DNA of 33,652 nucleotides from Bryobacterales bacterium (GTDB lineage: Bacteria > Acidobacteriota > Terriglobia > Bryobacterales > Bryobacteraceae), in NCBI GenBank assembly GCA_003135055.1, contig PLDF01000454.1, positions 1-33,652 on the forward strand, given 5' to 3'. The notes under the pieces were generated by a model, which saw only the letters and a list, made by a program, of their open reading frames with translations, had not been told where the DNA came from and searched no databases. Of this stretch, positions 32,061 through 33,652 are shown in pieces; position 1 is the first letter of the stretch; each line of letters starts with the position of its first letter. Both the position numbers and the translations under genes were made by a program.

Positions 32061-33280
32061 GTCCGGCGCCGGAGTTGCCGGGTCCGTCGCAGAGGCCGAC
32101 GGCGAATGTGGTCCTTTCCAGAGCGCGGGCGGACCGGAGGCGGCAGCGGTCTTCGGCGGCCGACTGGGCGGGATTGAGTTCCGTGGCGCTAATGGGCCGT
32201 AAGGTATCGCGGATGCCCGCAAGTGCTGTCGAAAGGAGGTTGGTCTTGCGGGGTGGTCTTCGGAGGGGTGAACACACAAATTTGGCCAATCAGGCGGCGG
32301 GTAATGGGACGGGTGCGGCACTTGCGTCCCCCGGTTCTGGTGCCGGTGAGTTTCTGGGCCGTAGCGGCATTGGCGGCCAGTTGAGTGCGATGTCATGTTT
32401 TATAACCTCGGAGGAGGCGAGCGACGGAAAAAGCGGCCTGGTGGTTTCTATGCCGGGTCGCTTTCGCCGCCTATGTCGGGACGGCCCGCCGCTCTTGATT
32501 AAACAATACACGCCGGATTTGGGGCTGGAAGGATTGATTCCCGGCAACAGATTGAAAATAAAGGAAAAACATATTTCAAAGTGGCGTGATCGTGAAGCGT
32601 GCCTTATGCCGGCACCGGATTATGCCGAGTGCCGCGGGGATCGGTTTGCTAGGAGCGATGAGAAGCCGCGGCGGAAGCTTTGCGGATTTGACCTTGCGAG
32701 GTGCAGCCCCTGACAGCGCGGATACATGCCAGAACGTTCGGGTACCTCATGGCCGATTGCTGGTGGTTAGGCCTATTATCGCCAAGAATCACCGCGGGCC
32801 AACGGCGGCAGTCCTCGCGATGAGCGGACGATGCGGCGAGTTGGTTAGGCGGATGCAAGCGCGTATCGATACTAATCGAGCTAGCTTTCCCCGATCGCGA
32901 CTTAACCGGCCCGAGCCGCCCAAATCCGAGCTTTGTACGAGTGGCGCGTGATCCGACCAGAACCTGTCGGCGAGTGACTTGGTGATATTTCGCTCGTTGC
33001 CGCCGCGCAAGGATCGCAACACCGATGAGTTGCGGCAGGCAAGCCTGCGCAGCCAATCGAGAAGAGCGCGGCGGGCGCGAGTCTGTTGGCGCAAATCATT
33101 GTTGGTAAGTTTGCATCATACCTCTTGATCGATGGCGCCACACTCTCTATTCGCCGCGTCGAATATGACATCGAAAGGAAATCAAAGCACTCGGCCAGTC
33201 TGGGCTCCCTCGCGCCGATCGGATCGCAAAAACCCTTCTGGCCGCCGCGCCACAGATGCCATAGCTTACACTCAAACTAC
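32061..33280. other. 1.2 kb without a supported gene
   Basis: Both strands have open frames of up to about 290 codons, but they lack RBS support, domain similarity and coding-like amino-acid composition. I see no tRNA, CRISPR or transposase. The stretch may be decayed sequence left by past insertions between the tandem repeat and the rluA-like gene. Confidence 0.5.
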
Positions 33281-33652
33281 ATGCTCAACCGGGGCTATGC
33301 CTACACCACAATCATCAGCAGCAAATACCATGGACAAACCCTGCTCTCCCACTTGGCAAGCCTTTACCCCCACTCAACCCCACAAGCCTGGCAACAAAAA
33401 CTGAACAACGGCGAAGTCACCCTCAACGGCGTCACCGCCACCGGAAGCGAATCGGTCACTTTAGGCCAAACCCTTGTCTGGAACCGTCCACCCTGGATCG
33501 AACCAGTCTCCCCTCAGCACTTCGAAGTCCTGTTTGAAGACCCCCATCTGTTGGCCGTCAACAAACCCAGCGGGCTGCCCACCCTCCCCGGCGGCGGCTT
33601 CATGGAAAACACCCTCCTGCGCTTGGTGCGAAAGCAAACCCCCAACGCAAAC
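33281..33652 (+). CDS. RluA-family pseudouridine synthase, 5' part (cut by window end)
   Basis: The ATG at 33281 opens a frame to the window end (124 residues seen). Residues 1-70 look like an S4 RNA-binding region (GQTLLSHLASLYPHSTPQAW, NGEVTLNG, LGQTLVWNRPPW). The RluA core follows: FEVLFEDPHLLAVNKPSGLP (81-100) and PGGGFMENTLL. The catalytic Asp (HRLDR-type motif) lies beyond the window. The combination PPW..P...FEVL.ED..LL.V.KPSGLP.LPGGG resembles the cyanobacterial-type RluA group. Codon use (AAC, CAA, AAA, CCC) and lower GC differ from the flanking genes, which may indicate transfer. No Shine-Dalgarno is present before the ATG. Confidence 0.85.
   Translation, partial: MLNRGYAYTTIISSKYHGQTLLSHLASLYPHSTPQAWQQKLNNGEVTLNGVTATGSESVTLGQTLVWNRPPWIEPVSPQHFEVLFEDPHLLAVNKPSGLPTLPGGGFMENTLLRLVRKQTPNAN

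Noticed and set aside
31693..32289. Possible protein made of repeated PESFQNGFDFS-like units on the minus strand
   Set aside because: Consecutive repeat copies fall in different frames and unit lengths are not multiples of three, so this is a DNA-level repeat.

Overview
The window looks like a chromosome segment from a soil Acidobacterium of the Solibacter/Bryobacter type. The evidence is a TIGR03435-family protein (11455-12240), a Tat-exported enolase-superfamily enzyme with an MNRRSFL leader, high GC (about 65% or more in sampled core genes), and many short palindromic repeats between genes. This placement rests on family recognition, not on a marker gene.

Layout: 1-1205 has no convincing gene. 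Then come a 53-residue membrane peptide (1206-1367), a histone-H1-like lysine-rich protein (1549-1950, minus) and an exported aldose 1-epimerase (2222-3280, minus). A lower-GC island (about 3.4-6.8 kb) holds a HEPN-domain protein, a decayed integrase fragment, a small hypothetical gene and a secreted hypothetical protein. It lies between two similar copies of a Tat-leader start, one orphaned at 3313 and one heading the galactonate-dehydratase-like gene at 6866. Next are a quinone oxidoreductase (minus) and a tight operon of GntR/YtrA regulator, ABC ATPase, permease and TIGR03435 protein (9432-12240), with a clear palindromic operator in front. An MdtD-like exporter, a DUF2071 protein, a secreted hypothetical protein and a Phd/VapC-type toxin-antitoxin pair follow.

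The second half has YceI, an EntS-like MFS exporter, a membrane-anchored MutS-like ATPase, thymidine kinase (minus) and a DUF1810 protein. A compact minus-strand run follows: rsmB-rpe, then bamD, a receiver-domain regulator, yajQ, an alpha/beta hydrolase and a beta-propeller protein, with junctions of -4 to +7 nt from bamD onward. An SDR dehydrogenase (minus) is preceded by a 1.9 kb gene-poor stretch containing three tandem copies of a roughly 200-bp unit. The window ends inside an RluA-type pseudouridine synthase.

The most notable structure beyond the genes is a family of short hairpins, many followed by C(C/T)CCCAC. They are dispersed through the window and sometimes paired head to head like REPINs. 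One 128-bp pair lies in frame inside the hydrolase gene, and another hairpin lies inside the signal-peptide region of the propeller gene. A small possible RAYT transposase remnant sits beside another copy.
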